Positions 32,821 through 42,897 are shown, numbered from the stretch's first letter. The stretch is DNA of 64,000 nt from Mucilaginibacter tundrae (GCF_013408825.1 NZ_JACCBZ010000006.1:124001-188000), one strand, 5' to 3'. The notes: generated from the letters alone by a model not told the origin. Made by a program: numbers and translations.

Positions 32821-33975
32821 TTATTGTTTTACTGCTGTATAATAATAATCGTTAGGATCACCAAGATATAATGTGATTACATATGTACCATTAGCGGGTA
32901 CAGTCATATTATTAAGACCAGATTTCGAACCACCACCTCCAAATATTGGATTATCAGCATAAAATATCCTGTTAGTAGCTGGATCGATACCAAAATCAAT
33001 ATTCCATGCATTATTAGCTCTGAATTTGAATGATCCGGCTGTAACCATATTTAGCTTAATTGTGTAAGCCATTTTTGACGGAACAAAGGTCATTTCAGTT
33101 TCAGTATTCCAGCCATTAGGTGTAGCATCACCAATTATTGCCCATGTTGTTAAGGTATAAGTCCAAGCAAGTGTAACAGGATTAGCAGACACTTCATACA
33201 GACCTGGGCCTGGCAATGTCATACCTGCTGCGTTTCCGTCTGTAGTAAGCAAACCAGGGGTACCAGAATCACCATAGTTAATGTGATTCCAATCAGGTGC
33301 ATTTGTGAACTTAAACTGATAGGTACCTCCTGCCGGCTCATAAATATAACCTTCGTATATATTTGGTGCAGCCGAAATTGGATAAACTCCAACAGTTGGC
33401 GCTGCTGCTGTTCCAAAAGATGATGGCACAATAGCGTTAGGCAACCATCCTTGATAATCACCCGGTAAATATAATATTGGGTAACCGGCATTAAAAGGAG
33501 GAACTATAACAGCTGGTTTATAAGTAATAACGCTAATTGTAATAGGTTTTGAATAAGCATTACGATCCTGATATGCTTGTACCCTAATAACTAGTTTACC
33601 GGTATCATTAGCGCCGATACCCGCTTGTATAGCCAATGCGTTAAAATCACTGCCTTTATATGCTTTTGTTAATACATCGCTTCCTACTGTAACATTTACA
33701 GCGTTTGACCATGGAGTGGCACCAACTGTATCAGTGGGTAAATCCACTTGCAAAGTGTAAGTAACATGTGCTTTGTAAGGATAAACCACTGCCGGCCAGT
33801 TAAATGTTATAACTGTTGAAGCGGTATCAGCAGGTGTAATATCAACGCTTGTTGTTGTTGATGTTAACGGGCCTGTAAACGCTACCGGTTGTAACTTGGT
33901 TAATGCAGCATCCTTATGGCAAGCAACAGCCAAACTGGCTATTGCTATTAATGTAAAATTGATTAATTTTTTCAT
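32821..33975 (-). CDS. SusE/SusF-like surface alpha-glucan-binding lipoprotein
   Basis: A 384-residue lipoprotein (Cys19 in LAVAC, then HKD, a surface-export-like signal). The N-terminal third resembles the SusE Ig-like domain (FTGPLTSTTTSVDITPADT). Two starch-binding-like repeats follow: LYLPGDYQGWLPN through PAGGTYQFKFT, and WAIIGDATPNGWNTET through AGSFKFRANNAWNIDFG. These are the modules that in Bacteroides SusE and SusF hold starch at the cell surface. The gene follows SusD by 8 bp. Its presence is the best single indicator that the locus targets an alpha-glucan. Confidence 0.85.
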   Translation of the reverse strand: MKKLINFTLIAIASLAVACHKDAALTKLQPVAFTGPLTSTTTSVDITPADTASTVITFNWPAVVYPYKAHVTYTLQVDLPTDTVGATPWSNAVNVTVGSDVLTKAYKGSDFNALAIQAGIGANDTGKLVIRVQAYQDRNAYSKPITISVITYKPAVIVPPFNAGYPILYLPGDYQGWLPNAIVPSSFGTAAAPTVGVYPISAAPNIYEGYIYEPAGGTYQFKFTNAPDWNHINYGDSGTPGLLTTDGNAAGMTLPGPGLYEVSANPVTLAWTYTLTTWAIIGDATPNGWNTETEMTFVPSKMAYTIKLNMVTAGSFKFRANNAWNIDFGIDPATNRIFYADNPIFGGGGSKSGLNNMTVPANGTYVITLYLGDPNDYYYTAVKQ

Positions 33976-33983
33976 AATGATTA

Positions 33984-35474
33984 TTAATTAGTATAACCAG
34001 GATTCTGTTTTAATGAAGGATCCGCATTGATCTGTGCTGTTGGTATAGGGAATAATTCCATATAAGCTTGCCCTTGTGGTACAAACCCATGTGCATCAAG
34101 ATATGTCCCAAACCGGATCATATCCTGCCTGCGATGGCCTTCCATATTTAATTCAAATCCTCTTTCATCATAAATATTTTGCAACGTTGGATCTGCTATG
34201 TCAGCTAACCCTGCACGTTCCCTCACCTGGTTTAAGAATGGTGCGGCCGCTGGTACATTTCCTAAACGAACATTACATTCTGCTTCCATTAATAAAACGT
34301 CGGCATACCTATACACCGGGAAATCATTTGATGCACCACTGGCGTCTTTTATGCCTGTAGGATAAAATTTAACATCACGTATACCTTCATTTGGAGCTGC
34401 TCCCGGAGAAATAAGCGACGATACATCTGTGGTATAAACTGTACCATCAGGCTGCGCGCCAACCAGGAATTGCTGCCTCCTAATATCACTAGGATCAAAC
34501 TTGTTATAAAACTCTGAAGGGATAACGGTTCCATTCCAACCAGCAAAGCCCATTAATGCCACACCTGTAGGGGTATTTAAACTCCTTATAGAGTAAATGT
34601 TACCACTCACAATATTTTCAGTTAGGTATAATGCAAAAATGGTTTCATCATTAGGGCACACATCACCGAAAAGATCCCAGTAACTATTACCATTTAAACT
34701 TGCAGTATTCGGTGCAGCTGGGTGTAATGTGTAACCACCAGCGGCAACCTGGGCGCAAGCATCAAGGCAAGCCTGCCATTGCGGGGTGCCTGTATATACG
34801 CCTGCGTTTAAGTAAACCTTGGCAAGCACCATATAACCCGCATATTTGTTAAAACGATTGTAGAAAGTGCCACCTCTTGTTGTAGGAAGCAAATCAACAT
34901 TAGCTTTAAGCTCAGACACTATAAAATTATAAATGGTTGCTTTTGGTGTTTGCTTAATTGTTGACAAATTAACGTTGTTATCTGTATAAAAAGGCACATC
35001 GCCAAAATCATCAATCATTAAGTAATAAGCCCAAGCCCTTGCAACTTTAGCTTCGGCAATCGATGCAGGAGCCGCATTTGATGCAGTTAACTGACTAATA
35101 GCAAGGTTTGACGCGTGGATACATTGATTGAGCCAGATCCAGGTATTGTTTGTTATACCAAGGCTTGGTTGTGCTGTACGTGTGTATAGTTGCGCAAAAT
35201 CAAGTTGCCAGTCGCCTGTATTACGGTGAGGTATCACCTGTTCATCAGATGAAAACTCATTAAGGTCATACCAGCAATTATCCCGGCCTGCATAGTTATT
35301 GCCCCATGTGCCGGTAATTTGGCCATATATACTTGCCAATGCATCCTGCTGGCCGGCAGGTGTTGCATAAAACGCATTCGCGGCATATTTGTCGTAAACG
35401 TTTTCATTTACCTTGGTGCAACTTTGAGCAGCAAGGCCGACTATTAAAATACCAAATAATATCTTTTTCATCAC
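33984..35474 (-). CDS. SusD/RagB-family lipoprotein (alpha-glucan locus)
   Basis: A 496-residue lipoprotein (Cys19 in AAQSC). SusD features include NVYDKYAANAFYATPAGQQD, AKVARAWAYYLMIDDFGDVPF, YRYADVLLMEAECNVRLG, and the C-terminal ERGFELNMEGHRRQDMIRFG. As the lid of the SusC channel it would deliver oligosaccharides for import. It lies 5 bp downstream of the SusC gene and 8 bp upstream of the SusE/F-like gene. Confidence 0.93.
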   Translation of the reverse strand: MMKKILFGILIVGLAAQSCTKVNENVYDKYAANAFYATPAGQQDALASIYGQITGTWGNNYAGRDNCWYDLNEFSSDEQVIPHRNTGDWQLDFAQLYTRTAQPSLGITNNTWIWLNQCIHASNLAISQLTASNAAPASIAEAKVARAWAYYLMIDDFGDVPFYTDNNVNLSTIKQTPKATIYNFIVSELKANVDLLPTTRGGTFYNRFNKYAGYMVLAKVYLNAGVYTGTPQWQACLDACAQVAAGGYTLHPAAPNTASLNGNSYWDLFGDVCPNDETIFALYLTENIVSGNIYSIRSLNTPTGVALMGFAGWNGTVIPSEFYNKFDPSDIRRQQFLVGAQPDGTVYTTDVSSLISPGAAPNEGIRDVKFYPTGIKDASGASNDFPVYRYADVLLMEAECNVRLGNVPAAAPFLNQVRERAGLADIADPTLQNIYDERGFELNMEGHRRQDMIRFGTYLDAHGFVPQGQAYMELFPIPTAQINADPSLKQNPGYTN

Positions 35475-35479
35475 TCTAA

Positions 35480-38473
35480 TTATTTTAATACAATATCTAA
35501 ACCTGCTGAGAATGTCCTGGTGAGCGGATAAACTCCGGCATCATTACCCGATGAATCCTGATACCCTGTATTTCCGATACCTTGTGCACCACCACCACTG
35601 GTATTAACTTCAGGATCAAGCCCTGTATACTTGGTTATGGTTAATAGATCTTGCCCGGTTAATGATACACGTAAAGAACTAATGTACTTGTTGTTAGCTA
35701 CGTTAAACCTGTAACCGAATGATAGATTCTGAAACCTTAGGTAGTTTCCACTTTCTAGCCACTCATCAGAAGCGAATGAAGACGAATGTATACCTTCAGG
35801 AACCGCGCTTTCAAGCACGTTTGATTTACCTATATTTTGTAACAAGCTTAATGTTGAGCGTACTGAGTTGTAAATTTTGTTGCCGCCAGCACCGCGCCAA
35901 ACCATCGACACATCAAAGTTTTTGTAGCTGAATGACGGAGTGAATGCATAATCATATTTAGGTAAAGCTTGGCCTTCATCAACCCTGGCTGCACTTTGTG
36001 CACTTTGATCAACTTGTCCATTTACTTCACCTGCAACAGTTTCAGCACCGGTTGCATCTACACCTGTATGGTGTAAAATAAGATAAGTATCTATCGGTTT
36101 TCCTACAACCAGGTAGGCATTTGGAGTATAGGTACCCACATAATTGGTAGGAACATTAACGCCTTCTATATCACCACCAAGACTTAACACTTTACTTTGC
36201 ATTAATGACCCATTACCTGCAAGTGTGAATGTCATTTTATCATTCCTGATTACCGCGTAGCTTAATGAAAGCTCAAGTCCGCGATTTTGGATTGAACCAA
36301 GGTTTGTAAGGAATGTAGGATAATTAAACGGCCCTTCAACAGGTACAGCATAGTTAAATAAAAGGTTATCGGTATTAGCTGTATAAACATCAAAGGTACC
36401 GGTAAGCCTGTCATTAAATAAACCGAAATCCAAACCTGCGTCTGCTTGTTTCTTAGTTTCCCATTTTAAGTTGGGGTTATTATTTTGAGTTGCAGCATAA
36501 TAAGGTATTACCTGGCCACCAAAATAAGTGGTGCCGGCTAAACCTACTAACGCAAGCGAGTTTTGCGGCTGAATACCCTGCTGATTACCTGTTTCGCCAT
36601 AACCTACACGTAATTTCAAACTGCTTACTACATTTTGATCTTTTATGAAATCTTCCTGATCAATTTTCCATGAAGCACCAGCTGATGGGAAATTAGCAAA
36701 TTTGTTATTTATACCAAATACAGATGAACCATCACGCCTAAAGCTGGCGGTTAAGTAATATTCATGGTTAAAATTATAATTTGCCAACCCGATGAATGAA
36801 ACCAGCGTCCTATCGTTTTTATAGGATGAAACGTCGCCTGGTTGCGCATCGGCGAATGTCCCTGCTTGTAAAGCGTTATAAGTTGCAATATCATTTATGA
36901 AACCTCGGGCTTGCGCAAAGTCACCAAAATAAGTTTGGCGCTGCCACTCATAAATACCTTGTATATCAAAATGACTTTTGCCAAAATCATGGGTATATTT
37001 CAAATTGATGTCCATTAATTTCTCATCGGTATGCTTGTTGTTAATGTTAGCAATACCATTATAAGCGATAGCATTTGTAAGGGTTGACGATGCAGGAGCG
37101 TAATAACCCGTATTTTCATCGGTTTTTCTCCAACTGCCAAACCATCCAGCTGTTAATCCTTTGTAAATATCCAGATCAGCTCTTAAGCTTCCGAACAAGT
37201 TATCAAAATCATCAACGTTTTTAACTGTTTTAGCTACTGCGTAAGGATTTACGTATTGAAATACATTTGGATCGATATAATAACTTCCATCAGTGTTGTA
37301 TACCGGATCTGTTGGCCGTGAGATATAGGTTTGGCTTATCAAATTTGATTGATAAGATACAGGGCCCACACCTGTAGGGCTATAGGTAGTATTATTAACA
37401 CCACTATTTAAATTCATAGTCAGGGTAAGCTTATCATTTAAAGCTTTTTGTGTTGCCACGATCCTGCCAATGTATTTATGATAATTTGAATTAATAACGA
37501 TACCTGTTTCGTCAATAGCACTTAATGACGCGCGATAGTTAAACTCATCAGTAGCACCGCCAAAAGCAAGTGTATGATTTTGAGTTACACCATTCTGTGT
37601 CAACAAATTAAACCAATCTGTATTTGAACCGTGATTGGCCGAAGCATCAACACCTAAAGCAGCTGCCTCCTGTGTCCATTGTGCTGCATTTAATTCATGC
37701 AAGGTTTTTGCAATAACATCAAGCGAGGTGTTTTCAGTATATTCAACACTTGTTTTACCGGCCTGGGTTCTTTTAGTAGTAATAATAATTACACCTGCCG
37801 CGCCGCGTGAACCGTATTGAGCTGTTGCAACAGCATCTTTCAATACTTGTACATTCTCTATTTCACTTGGAGGTACTTGGTTCAATAAAGTCATGTCACC
37901 TTGTATACCGTCAACAATTACCAAGGGATCGTTCCCGCCTTCTAGTGAAGTTATACCGCGGATACGCACTGTAGGCGCAACTCCCGGCTCACTGCCTGTT
38001 GAGGTAATATTCACACCCGCCGCTTTACCTGCCAATTGATCTAAAGGGTTGGTACTCGGACCAGGATTTAAGTCCTTAGCTGAAATACTTGATACAGATC
38101 CAACCAGATCGGTCTTTTTAACGGAGTTATAACCTACAACAATAACCTCTGATAAAGCCTTTTGATTAGGGACTAATTGAATAATCGGTCTTTCATCTGT
38201 TGCAGCAATTGTTTTATCAAATACATCATAGCCAACAAAAGTGATTGTTACGGCAATTGCCGATTGACCTCTGTTTGGAAATGAGAACACGCCTTTTGCA
38301 TCAGTAGTAGTCGTTTGATCAGTCCCTTTAATATGGACGGTTGCGCCCGGAAGAGGCTGCGCTGTTTCATCAACTACTTTACCTGTAAAAGGCTTGTTTT
38401 GCGCAAACACACTTATTGCACAAATTAATAATAGCACGGTAAGACCATACTTAAATAAGTAAACTTGTTTCAT
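35480..38473 (-). CDS. SusC-family TonB-dependent transporter (alpha-glucan locus)
   Basis: A 997-residue outer-membrane transporter. Signal peptide to about VFAQ25, carboxypeptidase-like domain (about 30-110), SEVIVVGYNS box, plug with DQLAGKAAGVNITSTGS and IVDGIQGD, then the barrel ending TFSAGLDIVLK. It pairs with the next SusD and the SusE/F-like protein. A promoter-like TTACTTTG (38531-38538, one mismatch to TAnnTTTG) with TTG 20 bp further upstream lies about 55 bp before the start. Confidence 0.93.
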   Translation of the reverse strand: MKQVYLFKYGLTVLLLICAISVFAQNKPFTGKVVDETAQPLPGATVHIKGTDQTTTTDAKGVFSFPNRGQSAIAVTITFVGYDVFDKTIAATDERPIIQLVPNQKALSEVIVVGYNSVKKTDLVGSVSSISAKDLNPGPSTNPLDQLAGKAAGVNITSTGSEPGVAPTVRIRGITSLEGGNDPLVIVDGIQGDMTLLNQVPPSEIENVQVLKDAVATAQYGSRGAAGVIIITTKRTQAGKTSVEYTENTSLDVIAKTLHELNAAQWTQEAAALGVDASANHGSNTDWFNLLTQNGVTQNHTLAFGGATDEFNYRASLSAIDETGIVINSNYHKYIGRIVATQKALNDKLTLTMNLNSGVNNTTYSPTGVGPVSYQSNLISQTYISRPTDPVYNTDGSYYIDPNVFQYVNPYAVAKTVKNVDDFDNLFGSLRADLDIYKGLTAGWFGSWRKTDENTGYYAPASSTLTNAIAYNGIANINNKHTDEKLMDINLKYTHDFGKSHFDIQGIYEWQRQTYFGDFAQARGFINDIATYNALQAGTFADAQPGDVSSYKNDRTLVSFIGLANYNFNHEYYLTASFRRDGSSVFGINNKFANFPSAGASWKIDQEDFIKDQNVVSSLKLRVGYGETGNQQGIQPQNSLALVGLAGTTYFGGQVIPYYAATQNNNPNLKWETKKQADAGLDFGLFNDRLTGTFDVYTANTDNLLFNYAVPVEGPFNYPTFLTNLGSIQNRGLELSLSYAVIRNDKMTFTLAGNGSLMQSKVLSLGGDIEGVNVPTNYVGTYTPNAYLVVGKPIDTYLILHHTGVDATGAETVAGEVNGQVDQSAQSAARVDEGQALPKYDYAFTPSFSYKNFDVSMVWRGAGGNKIYNSVRSTLSLLQNIGKSNVLESAVPEGIHSSSFASDEWLESGNYLRFQNLSFGYRFNVANNKYISSLRVSLTGQDLLTITKYTGLDPEVNTSGGGAQGIGNTGYQDSSGNDAGVYPLTRTFSAGLDIVLK

Positions 38474-39044
38474 TGATTTTGGGTTTAATAAATTGGTTAA
38501 AACTATCCACTGCTATAGCGATAGGATTATCAAAGTAAATTAGGATTGGAGGGAAATACAACTAATCAAACATCCAATATTAAAAAAATCAAATAACATA
38601 TATAAATAATAGATTGATAATCAATTACTTACTTACTTAAACGCAAAAAGAATATATAGATTATTATTAAAGATAATATGAATCAAAAAACTGATTTTAA
38701 ATATGAAATTATCGACTTAACCCAATAGAGCCGACTTTTATAAATTGTGTTTGATCTCATTTAAGATGGATAATTGTATTTTAAACATTTCTACATTAAA
38801 TAAAAATCAATATTTAACAACAACACAAACACGCACAATAATCTATAAATCAAACCCTTATATATACTGCCACATATTAAATTCTATATAGGCTATTTCT
38901 TGTATTGATTTTTGTACTGATGAATAGTTCATTTGTATAGTGTTGCACCTAAATGGCAGCTAACACCAACCAATGAAGCTTTTTGTTGATGTTGATCATA
39001 AAACAATATCAACTTATCATACCAATTATTTATCGCATATAATA
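38474..39044. promoter_or_regulatory. Divergent promoter region of the alpha-glucan locus
   Basis: About 570 AT-rich bases between SusC (minus) and the mutarotase-like gene (plus). Minus strand: TTACTTTG at 38531-38538 with TTG at 38559-38561 (spacing 20). Plus strand: TTCATTTG at 38928-38935 with TTG at 38905-38907 (spacing 20). Both -7 elements have one mismatch at the second base. No clear operator was found between them. Confidence 0.35.
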
Positions 39045-40031
39045 ATGCAGCTATTCATTAAACATAAGGTTTACATAATTACTTGTCTGTTAATTGGCAT
39101 TTCTGTTTGCATTTCATCATTTATTGAGCCTAATGAGGTTGAAATAAATAATGGCTTAATTTCAGCTCATTTATATCTACCTAACTTTACCACCGGTTAT
39201 TATCGCGCTGTGCGATTTGATTGGGCCGGAATCATTCCCAGCCTAACTTATAATGGCCATAGCTATTATGGCCAATGGTTTAAAAATTATGATCCATTAA
39301 AGGATGATGCGGTTATGGGGCCTGTAGAATCATTTGACCCATTAGGTTATGATAAAGCTAGAATTGGTGGCAGTTTTTTAAAGATTGGCGTAGGTGTATT
39401 AACCAAGCCCGATGATTCTATATATAAGTTCAGTAGGTTGTACAAGATTGTTAATCCTGGAAAATGGGATGTGCAGGTTAAAAAGGATCAGGTAATTTTC
39501 ACCCATACTCTAAAAGACTCCGCATATTCGTACAGCTATGAAAAAACTGTAAAGCTGATTAAGAATAAACCAATATTAGAGTTAAGCCATACTTTAAAGA
39601 ATACCGGCAATCGCATCATCGAAACATCAGTATTCGACCATAATTTTTTAGTTATGGATAACCAACCAACAGGCGCGGGATTTGATATTACGTTTCCATT
39701 TGATCTAAGCGGAATAGTAAACAGAAAACCGGACTATGTAAAATTGCAAGGGAACCAGTTGATATATTTAAAAGACCTGGACAACAAGTTTGTATCATTT
39801 GTTGATCTGACAAATGGCAAAGGATCCGACCGCTATGACCTGAAAATTGAAAATCACAATACAGGTGCAGCGGTTAGAATAACTGCAGATAAACCTATCG
39901 AAAAAATGGTGTTTTGGTCTGCAGATAAAACGATTTGCCCCGAACCTTATATCAAGATAAAAGTCGCCCCAGGCCAGGAGTTTACCTGGACCATTAGATA
40001 TGAATACTATACCTGCAACATAGTTAAATAA
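39045..40031 (+). CDS. Secreted galactose-mutarotase-like protein
   Basis: A 328-residue exported protein from the ATG at 39045, which directly begins a signal peptide (MQLFIKHKVYIITCLLIGIS). An upstream in-frame ATG at 38973 would place 24 polar residues before it and is less likely. The body resembles the aldose 1-epimerase/galactose-mutarotase supersandwich fold (YYRAVRFDWAGIIPSLTYNG; FDHNFLVMDNQPTGAGFDI). Such proteins are often seen in glycan loci and may speed anomer interconversion or bind sugars; catalysis is not shown. It is the first of three plus-strand genes, 26 bp before the beta-helix enzyme. Confidence 0.65.
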   Translation: MQLFIKHKVYIITCLLIGISVCISSFIEPNEVEINNGLISAHLYLPNFTTGYYRAVRFDWAGIIPSLTYNGHSYYGQWFKNYDPLKDDAVMGPVESFDPLGYDKARIGGSFLKIGVGVLTKPDDSIYKFSRLYKIVNPGKWDVQVKKDQVIFTHTLKDSAYSYSYEKTVKLIKNKPILELSHTLKNTGNRIIETSVFDHNFLVMDNQPTGAGFDITFPFDLSGIVNRKPDYVKLQGNQLIYLKDLDNKFVSFVDLTNGKGSDRYDLKIENHNTGAAVRITADKPIEKMVFWSADKTICPEPYIKIKVAPGQEFTWTIRYEYYTCNIVK

Positions 40032-40057
40032 CCAATATAGCTGAAACAGATTATTAT

Positions 40058-41410
40058 ATGAGAACCATTTTATACTTGTTTATTTTTATAGGTTTATTGT
40101 TTACGCGATTTATAAGCAATGCGCAAGTTATAACCTATCCCCCACCCTCAGGACTTACAACCAGTCCCGACTTTTCTGTTAAAGTTAATAATAAGCCTAT
40201 TTGGACAGAGAGTATAGGCAATGGTGGTATGGAAAACTTGAATGTAGCTAATTATTCAGCATCGGGAAAGCAAATTATTACTGTAACAACATCCTCCGCA
40301 ATTAAAAAGTATGCCATTCTACCTAAAAGCAGAAACATAATAGGCCATGTTAATGGTCGCAGCTTAACTTTTACTATTTCAGGCCCTCAAAAACTTTATA
40401 TCGAGGTTGATGGACTGCCCCATTTAGCTATATTCTCCAATCCGCTAGAAAAAGATGTACCTAAAGCACAGGATAAAAACTTAATTTTTTATGGCCCGGG
40501 CAGTGTTCATACAGAGAAAGAGATTGATTTGCAAAGCAATCAAACCATTTATATTGCTGGTGGCGCTGTGGTAAATGCCAATATAAGAGGTAGAAACTTA
40601 CAAAATGTTAAAATTATTGGCCGTGGTATATTAAATGGTAATGTACGCATATCAGGGACTACAAATTTGGAGGTGAACGGTATATTTATACGCAGCACTT
40701 CTGGCTGGTGTAATACACTTACTGATTGCCATCATACCCTTTATAAAAATGTTAAGGTATTTAGTTACAAAACTGTTTGGGGGATTGATGGCATTGACCC
40801 TGTATCATGTAAAGATTTTACAATCGATGATTGTTTTATTCGTACCCGGGATGATTGCATTTCTATAAAATCCATTCTGAATCATGGCAGGGATACATCA
40901 AAAGACATCAATACAGATTCGATCACGATAAAAAACTGTGTACTAATGGGCTGGTCTCATGCTGATGGCGTTACTATGGGCTTTGAACTACAAGGTGGTT
41001 ATGCGCAAAATGTACTGGTAAAAAATTGCGACATCCTTTCATCGCGAGGACAGGGGCGCACTGGCGGACACTCGGCTTTTAGTATTGTATGTGATGGGCC
41101 ATCGATAGTCCGTAATATTCGTTTTGAAGACATCAGAGTAGAAAATGCCATAGAATATAAAAATATGGAATTGATTGTTACTGAAGGTCGTCGTTACGGT
41201 ACAGCAGGCGCCGGGCAAATTAATGGCGTTTATTTAAAGAATATACACTGGGCTAACGCCGGAAAACCTTTTGTAATAGCTGGGATACCTACAAATTTTG
41301 TGGAGAACGTAACATTTGACCATTGCTATCTGGCTGGAAAATTAATAACAAGTATGAATGATGCCCAATTTGAAACTGAGTTTGCCAAAGGCATAAAGTT
41401 TATACCATAA
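40058..41410 (+). CDS. Secreted clan GH-N beta-helix hydrolase, possible GH49 dextranase
   Basis: A 450-residue exported protein (signal peptide to about SNAQ23) with an N-terminal beta-sandwich (about 30-130) and a right-handed beta-helix. The fold and YIAGGAVV segment place it with GH28/GH49 (clan GH-N). The candidate catalytic region is WGIDGIDP (Asp244, Asp247) and FIRTRDDCISIKS (Asp265, Asp266). The GHG and RIK motifs of GH28 polygalacturonases are not found. The arrangement DGI...DD...IxxC...GW is more like GH49 dextranases, which also have an N-terminal sandwich. Lying between a mutarotase-like gene and a GH13 gene, a dextranase would suit this locus. The GH28 versus GH49 choice is made by eye and is uncertain. 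Confidence 0.65.
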   Translation: MRTILYLFIFIGLLFTRFISNAQVITYPPPSGLTTSPDFSVKVNNKPIWTESIGNGGMENLNVANYSASGKQIITVTTSSAIKKYAILPKSRNIIGHVNGRSLTFTISGPQKLYIEVDGLPHLAIFSNPLEKDVPKAQDKNLIFYGPGSVHTEKEIDLQSNQTIYIAGGAVVNANIRGRNLQNVKIIGRGILNGNVRISGTTNLEVNGIFIRSTSGWCNTLTDCHHTLYKNVKVFSYKTVWGIDGIDPVSCKDFTIDDCFIRTRDDCISIKSILNHGRDTSKDINTDSITIKNCVLMGWSHADGVTMGFELQGGYAQNVLVKNCDILSSRGQGRTGGHSAFSIVCDGPSIVRNIRFEDIRVENAIEYKNMELIVTEGRRYGTAGAGQINGVYLKNIHWANAGKPFVIAGIPTNFVENVTFDHCYLAGKLITSMNDAQFETEFAKGIKFIP

Positions 41411-41463
41411 TCAATCTATAAAAACTGAGATCTGAATAATAAAATATAAGTCAACATATAAAA

Positions 41464-42819
41464 ATGAAAAAAATAATTAGTTACATGGCCATCTCGGCTA
41501 TGCTTTCCGGAATCATTCCCGCTACCGCGATGGCGCAGACCACAGCAGACGTTGATCCATCGCAGTATGGAAAACCATATAAGAATGTACCCGACAGACG
41601 CGATGTATCCATGTATCAGGTAAATATGCGTTCATTCAGTAAAGAGGGTAACTTTAAAGGTGTTATAGCACGTTTAGATTCTATAAAGGCATTAGGTGTT
41701 AATGTGGTTTATATTTTACCCATCTACCCGGTAGGTGTATTAAAAGCTCAAGGCTCTCCTTACGCGGTAAAGGATTACCGCCAAATAAACACTGAATTTG
41801 GGACACTTGATGATTTACGAGCCTTAGTGAATGGTGTGCATAAAAGAAAAATGGCTATCATAATTGATTGGGTAGGCAACCATACATCATGGGATAACCC
41901 ATGGATAGTAAACAAAGATTGGTACGAGCAAGATTCAACCGGCAACATAAAACACGCGCAAACCTGGCGCGACGTGGCCCAGTTGAATTTTAAGAATAAC
42001 GATATGCGCCTAACCATGATAAAAGATATGAAATATTGGGTGTTGACCGCAAATGTGGATGGCTTCCGTTGTGATTACGCAGACGGACCACCAGCCGATT
42101 TTTGGAAACAAGCAATTGACACGCTTAGAAATATCCCCGTACACAAATTGTTATTTTTAGCTGAAGGTACCCGTGGAGAAAACTTTAACGCTGGCTTTGA
42201 TTATAATTTCGGGTTTAGATTTTTTGAAAATCTAAAGAGAATCTATAAAAAAGGAAAATCTGTAAAATCAATTGACACCATCAACTCAAGGGATTACGCC
42301 AATGCTGCCGACGGACAGCAGATGGTTAGGTATATTACCAATCATGATGTAAATAGTTCTGACGGTTCACCAATACCATTATTTGGAGGTAAAAAAGGTT
42401 CAATGGCAGCTTTCGTAGTAGTTGCTTATATGAAAAGTGTACCAATGATATATGACGGGCAGGAAGTTGGCACTCCATATCGTTTGGTATTCCCTTTTAC
42501 CAAATCAAAAATTGACTGGACATTAAACCCTGATGTTACCGCCGAATATAAAAAAGTAATAGCTTTTAGAAACAGTAGCGAAGCTGTTAGAAGAGGTGAA
42601 TTAATTTCATACAGTAGTGATGACGTATGTGCTTTTACTAAGACGTTAGGGGCTAAATCTGTTTTTGTATTATCAAATCTTAGAAATACGACTGTTAGCT
42701 ATACTATTCCATCTAATCTATTAACTTATAAATGGAAAGATGGTTTTACAGGAAGTAGAAGCGAGCTAAATGGCGTTATTACACTTGCCCCATACCAGTA
42801 TATAGTTTTGAAAAATTAA
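41464..42819 (+). CDS. Secreted GH13 alpha-glucan hydrolase
   Basis: A 451-residue exported enzyme with a cleavable signal peptide (to about AMAQ25) and no lipobox, so probably periplasmic. The GH13 regions are complete: DWVGNH (His140), nucleophile Asp204 in DGFRCDYAD, acid/base Glu234 in LFLAEGT, and ITNHDVNSSD. It is a close paralogue of the lipoprotein GH13 at 28753, with near-identical stretches such as ARLDSIKALGVNV and WDNPW. The pair suggests a duplication giving one surface and one periplasmic enzyme. It follows the beta-helix gene by 53 bp and ends at a strong terminator. Confidence 0.9.
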   Translation: MKKIISYMAISAMLSGIIPATAMAQTTADVDPSQYGKPYKNVPDRRDVSMYQVNMRSFSKEGNFKGVIARLDSIKALGVNVVYILPIYPVGVLKAQGSPYAVKDYRQINTEFGTLDDLRALVNGVHKRKMAIIIDWVGNHTSWDNPWIVNKDWYEQDSTGNIKHAQTWRDVAQLNFKNNDMRLTMIKDMKYWVLTANVDGFRCDYADGPPADFWKQAIDTLRNIPVHKLLFLAEGTRGENFNAGFDYNFGFRFFENLKRIYKKGKSVKSIDTINSRDYANAADGQQMVRYITNHDVNSSDGSPIPLFGGKKGSMAAFVVVAYMKSVPMIYDGQEVGTPYRLVFPFTKSKIDWTLNPDVTAEYKKVIAFRNSSEAVRRGELISYSSDDVCAFTKTLGAKSVFVLSNLRNTTVSYTIPSNLLTYKWKDGFTGSRSELNGVITLAPYQYIVLKN

Positions 42820-42844
42820 ACTGTTGAATAATGGCAACCCCAAT

Positions 42845-42875
42845 GCTCCGAGGAATATATCCTCGGAGCTTTTTT
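42845..42875 (+). terminator. Strong intrinsic terminator after the plus-strand GH13
   Basis: GCTCCGAGGA (42845-42854) and TCCTCGGAGC (42860-42869) form a perfect 10-bp stem with an ATATA loop, followed by TTTTTT. It lies 26 bp past the GH13 stop and 22 bp before the end of the convergent DUF6377 gene. Confidence 0.88.
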
Positions 42876-42897
42876 ATGTTTTAAAGGTGGTGTGTGC

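Noticed and set aside
40058..41410. Polygalacturonase call for the beta-helix enzyme
   Set aside because: The GHG and RIK motifs of GH28 pectinases were not found and no other pectin gene is present; a clan-level call with GH49 as a candidate was used instead.
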